Source: an archaeon
Lineage (GTDB): Archaea; Nanobdellota; Nanobdellia; Woesearchaeales; GW2011-AR9
Reading direction: 5' to 3'
DNA length: 6,604 bases
Assembly: GCA_020053615.1 (NCBI GenBank)
Contig: JAGVMW010000030.1
Location: 1-6,604 of the forward strand
Notes under the pieces: model-generated
Told to the model about the DNA's origin: nothing
Seen by the model: only the letters and a program-made list of their open reading frames with translations
Database searches by the model: none
Shown: positions 5,081 through 6,604 of the stretch, in pieces
Position numbering within the stretch: the stretch's first letter is position 1
Layout of the letters: each line of letters opens with the position of its first letter
Program-made: the position numbers and the translations under genes

Positions 5081-5727
5081 AAGATAAGATTGTTAAAATC
5101 ATCAAAGAGGGGGAAGGGCTGTGCATTGAGTTTAAAGAGTGTAAAAATGAAATAAACAAAGGAGTATATGAAACTGTCTGCGCCTTCTTGAATCGTAATG
5201 GCGGAGAATTATTGCTCGGTGTTAACGATTCCGGTGAAATAACTGGAATTGAAAAAGATAGAATCTATTCAGAAAACAGTAACAAACCGCACGTCCACGG
5301 CATAATAAACCCTAAGAATTTTACTCCTTATCCTAAAAATCCCGTAATTGCCGGAGTTTTTAAACAAATAGGAAATGCCGATGATTTAGGTTCGGGAGTT
5401 AGAAATCTAGTAAAATATACCAAATTATATTCTCATCGTGAACCTGAAATTCATGATGAAGATATATTCAAAGTAATAATTCCTATCCCGCAAGGTACCA
5501 TGGAAGCTACCATGGAAGCTACCACGCAAGATGAAAGAATGAGAAAAATCATTGAATTTAGTACAGTTCCCAAAACCGCTATTCAAATAATGGAAATGAT
5601 AGGATTAAAAAACAAAGAACATTTTAGGTTAGAAATATTAAAACCATTAATAGAGAAAAAAATATTGTTATTGACCATCCCAGACAAACCAAACAGTCCA
5701 AAACAAAAATATTATTCAAAAAAATAA
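5074..5727 (+). CDS. AlbA_2/Schlafen-like and HATPase_c_4 protein with a large internal deletion
   Basis: Residues 1-63 match the AlbA_2 (Schlafen AAA_4-type) domain: GEGLCIEFKECK at 13-24 and VCAFLNRNGGELLLGV at 35-50. From about residue 60 the chain is the C-terminal part of the same family: SENSNKPHVHG...PYPKNP at 66-90, QIGNADDLGSGVRNLVKYTK at 98-117 and FKVIIPIP at 132-139. A linker with two MEAT repeats (143-150) leads to a winged-helix-like end (157-205, closing with TIPDKPNS). Relatives are usually 450-500 residues. Here roughly 240 residues, including most of the ATP-binding region, are missing, yet the frame stays open. The join falls at IEKDRI (59-64), where both flanks normally have similar sequence. 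GGAG at 5060-5063 supports ATG 5074. Family members are putative regulators, some toxin- or defence-linked. This one lies between the kor subunits and probably no longer binds ATP. It could be a decaying remnant kept open for translation of korB. Confidence 0.75.
   Translation: MLKDKIVKIIKEGEGLCIEFKECKNEINKGVYETVCAFLNRNGGELLLGVNDSGEITGIEKDRIYSENSNKPHVHGIINPKNFTPYPKNPVIAGVFKQIGNADDLGSGVRNLVKYTKLYSHREPEIHDEDIFKVIIPIPQGTMEATMEATTQDERMRKIIEFSTVPKTAIQIMEMIGLKNKEHFRLEILKPLIEKKILLLTIPDKPNSPKQKYYSKK
5497..5520 (+). repeat. two tandem 12-bp units coding for a TMEA linker
   Basis: ACCATGGAAGCT occurs exactly twice (5497-5508 and 5509-5520), followed by a degenerate third unit (5521-5532). In frame it gives TMEA TMEA T. 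Short in-frame repeats at this linker are common in relatives and vary in number by slippage. Confidence 0.75.
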
Positions 5728-5728
5728 A

Positions 5729-6508
5729 ATGGTTGAGCTAAAAGATTTTTCCCGATGTGAACAGCCCAATTGGTGTCTCGGCTGTGGCGATTTTGGAATA
5801 CTTGCTGGAATGAAAAAAGCGTTATCTGAATTAACTATCGGGCCACACAATACCGTATTAGTATCAGGAGTAGGATGTTTTGCTAAACTGCCCTATTGGA
5901 CCAAAGCATATGGCTTTGTGGGATTGCATGGAAGAGGCTTACCAATAGCTCAAGGGATTAAACTGGCCAATCCCAAATTGACAGTTATCGCATTTGGTGG
6001 GGATGGAGATGGCTATGGCGAAGGAGGCAACCACTTCATTCATGCGTGTAGAAGAAATCTAAATATATGCTATTTCGTGCATAATAACGAGGTTTTTGGG
6101 CTGACTACGGGACAATATTCTCCTACCTCAGAGAAAGGCCGTAAAAGTAAGTCATCTCCCCTAGGAACGCTGGAAAAGCCATTAAATCCGCTTGTTTTAG
6201 CAATCTCCTCTGGAGCGACGTTTGTAGCCAGAGCTTATGCCGGAGATTTAACCCAGTTAGTTAATATTATGAAACAAGCAATTCAGCACACTCAGCAAGG
6301 AAAAGGCTTTGCCGTGATGGACATACTTCAACCCTGTGTTTCGTTTGGTAAGAATTACGAACACTATCAAAAACGAGTATATTACTTAGGGAAAGAACAT
6401 GATGCTACTAATAAAATCAAAGCTTTGGAGAAAGCATTGGAATGTGAGAGTGGAGAGAAGTTGGCGTGCGGAGTGTTTTTGGTTAATAGTAATACTTCAG
6501 TAATCTGA
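5729..6508 (+). CDS. korB: 2-oxoacid:ferredoxin oxidoreductase, beta subunit
   Basis: This subunit binds thiamine diphosphate and the [4Fe-4S] cluster that passes electrons to ferredoxin. WCLGCGDFG at 15-23 supplies Cys16 and Cys19, GVGC gives Cys50 and QPC gives Cys203, matching the four cluster ligands of archaeal two-subunit enzymes. GDGD at 91-94 starts the TPP/Mg segment, ending with HNN at 118-120. VFGLTTGQYSPTS at 122-134 is strongly conserved. The protein has 259 residues. Relatives commonly continue 15-30 residues past the GVF motif (248-250), so the C-terminus looks short: nine residues follow, then TGA within a hairpin. No Shine-Dalgarno precedes ATG 5729. The previous stop is one base upstream, so translation probably depends on stop-start coupling with the inserted gene. 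It would assemble with the gamma-alpha subunit at 3320-5038. Confidence 0.93.
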   Translation: MVELKDFSRCEQPNWCLGCGDFGILAGMKKALSELTIGPHNTVLVSGVGCFAKLPYWTKAYGFVGLHGRGLPIAQGIKLANPKLTVIAFGGDGDGYGEGGNHFIHACRRNLNICYFVHNNEVFGLTTGQYSPTSEKGRKSKSSPLGTLEKPLNPLVLAISSGATFVARAYAGDLTQLVNIMKQAIQHTQQGKGFAVMDILQPCVSFGKNYEHYQKRVYYLGKEHDATNKIKALEKALECESGEKLACGVFLVNSNTSVI

Positions 6509-6510
6509 AG
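6495..6510 (+). repeat. hairpin over the korB stop codon
   Basis: CTTCAG (6495-6500) pairs perfectly with CTGAAG (6505-6510) around TAAT. The korB TGA (6506-6508) lies in its right arm. No T-run follows, so a bacterial-style terminator is unlikely. It is the first of a run of hairpins. Confidence 0.5.
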
Positions 6511-6519
6511 CGTTACCAT

Positions 6520-6604
6520 CCTAAGGTCGAGCCTCCTTGGAGATTACAGCAAGGCAGACAAGGGGAAGCTCCCTACGGGAATGTCTGCTCTCGATGAACA
6601 CATC
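6520..6604. other. run of consecutive hairpins after korB, possible structured RNA or IS200/IS605 end (partial)
   Basis: CCTAAGG (6520-6526) pairs with CCTTGG (6535-6540) with one bulge. GCAGACA (6554-6560) pairs perfectly with TGTCTGC (6582-6588), enclosing AGGG/CCCT (6561-6564 with 6571-6574) or the competing TCCC/GGGA (6570-6573 with 6577-6580). GATG (6593-6596) pairs with CATC (6601-6604). Words such as GGGGAAGCTCCC and GATGAACACATC recall the 3' regions of TnpB-linked omega RNAs, but that is impression, not a match. Short open frames cross it and none is convincing. It runs off the window edge, so strand and full extent are unknown. Confidence 0.4.

Noticed and set aside
6495..6510. intrinsic terminator of the kor operon
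   Set aside because: The stem is only six pairs and no T-rich tract follows. It is also only one of several successive hairpins.

Overview
The window is an AT-rich piece of a prokaryotic chromosome, most likely from an archaeon and possibly a DPANN-type lineage. The archaeal reading rests on a perfect TTTATATA box at an archaeal distance from the left-end gene, on 2-oxoacid:ferredoxin oxidoreductase genes with a fused gamma-alpha subunit, and on family resemblance. No rRNA or tRNA is present to settle it, and an AT-rich candidate bacterial phylum is not excluded.

Layout. (1) Positions 1-400 hold the 5' end of a leftward gene, probably an IS630-like transposase, with its promoter and Shine-Dalgarno site. 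These are followed by about 300 bp of mostly non-coding DNA containing an interrupted palindrome. (2) Positions 401-2890 are a rightward cluster: a short LAGLIDADG endonuclease-like fragment, a sugar-1-phosphate nucleotidyltransferase and a UDP-glucose/GDP-mannose-dehydrogenase-family enzyme. The last two overlap by ATGA and probably make an activated sugar and oxidise it to a uronic acid for surface polysaccharide or glycoprotein. (3) Positions 2891-3319 are a non-coding gap. Most of it is a 331-bp element bounded by perfect 15-bp inverted repeats and packed with hairpins and short direct repeats. I do not recognise it as a known RNA. (4) Positions 3320-6508 carry the gamma-alpha and beta subunits of a 2-oxoacid:ferredoxin oxidoreductase. 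Between them sits an AlbA_2 (Schlafen-like)/HATPase_c_4 protein that appears to have lost its whole central region by an in-frame deletion. (5) Positions 6495-6604 are a run of consecutive hairpins starting at the korB stop codon, perhaps the edge of a structured RNA or of an IS200/IS605-type element.

The metabolic core is ordinary. The kor pair would oxidatively decarboxylate a 2-oxoacid to an acyl-CoA and reduce ferredoxin. The region stands out because every junction between core genes carries debris or a structured element: the endonuclease fragment, the inverted-repeat element, the shrunken regulator inside the kor operon, and the hairpin run at the korB end. The best candidates for something undescribed are the 2898-3228 element and the hairpin-rich tail after korB.
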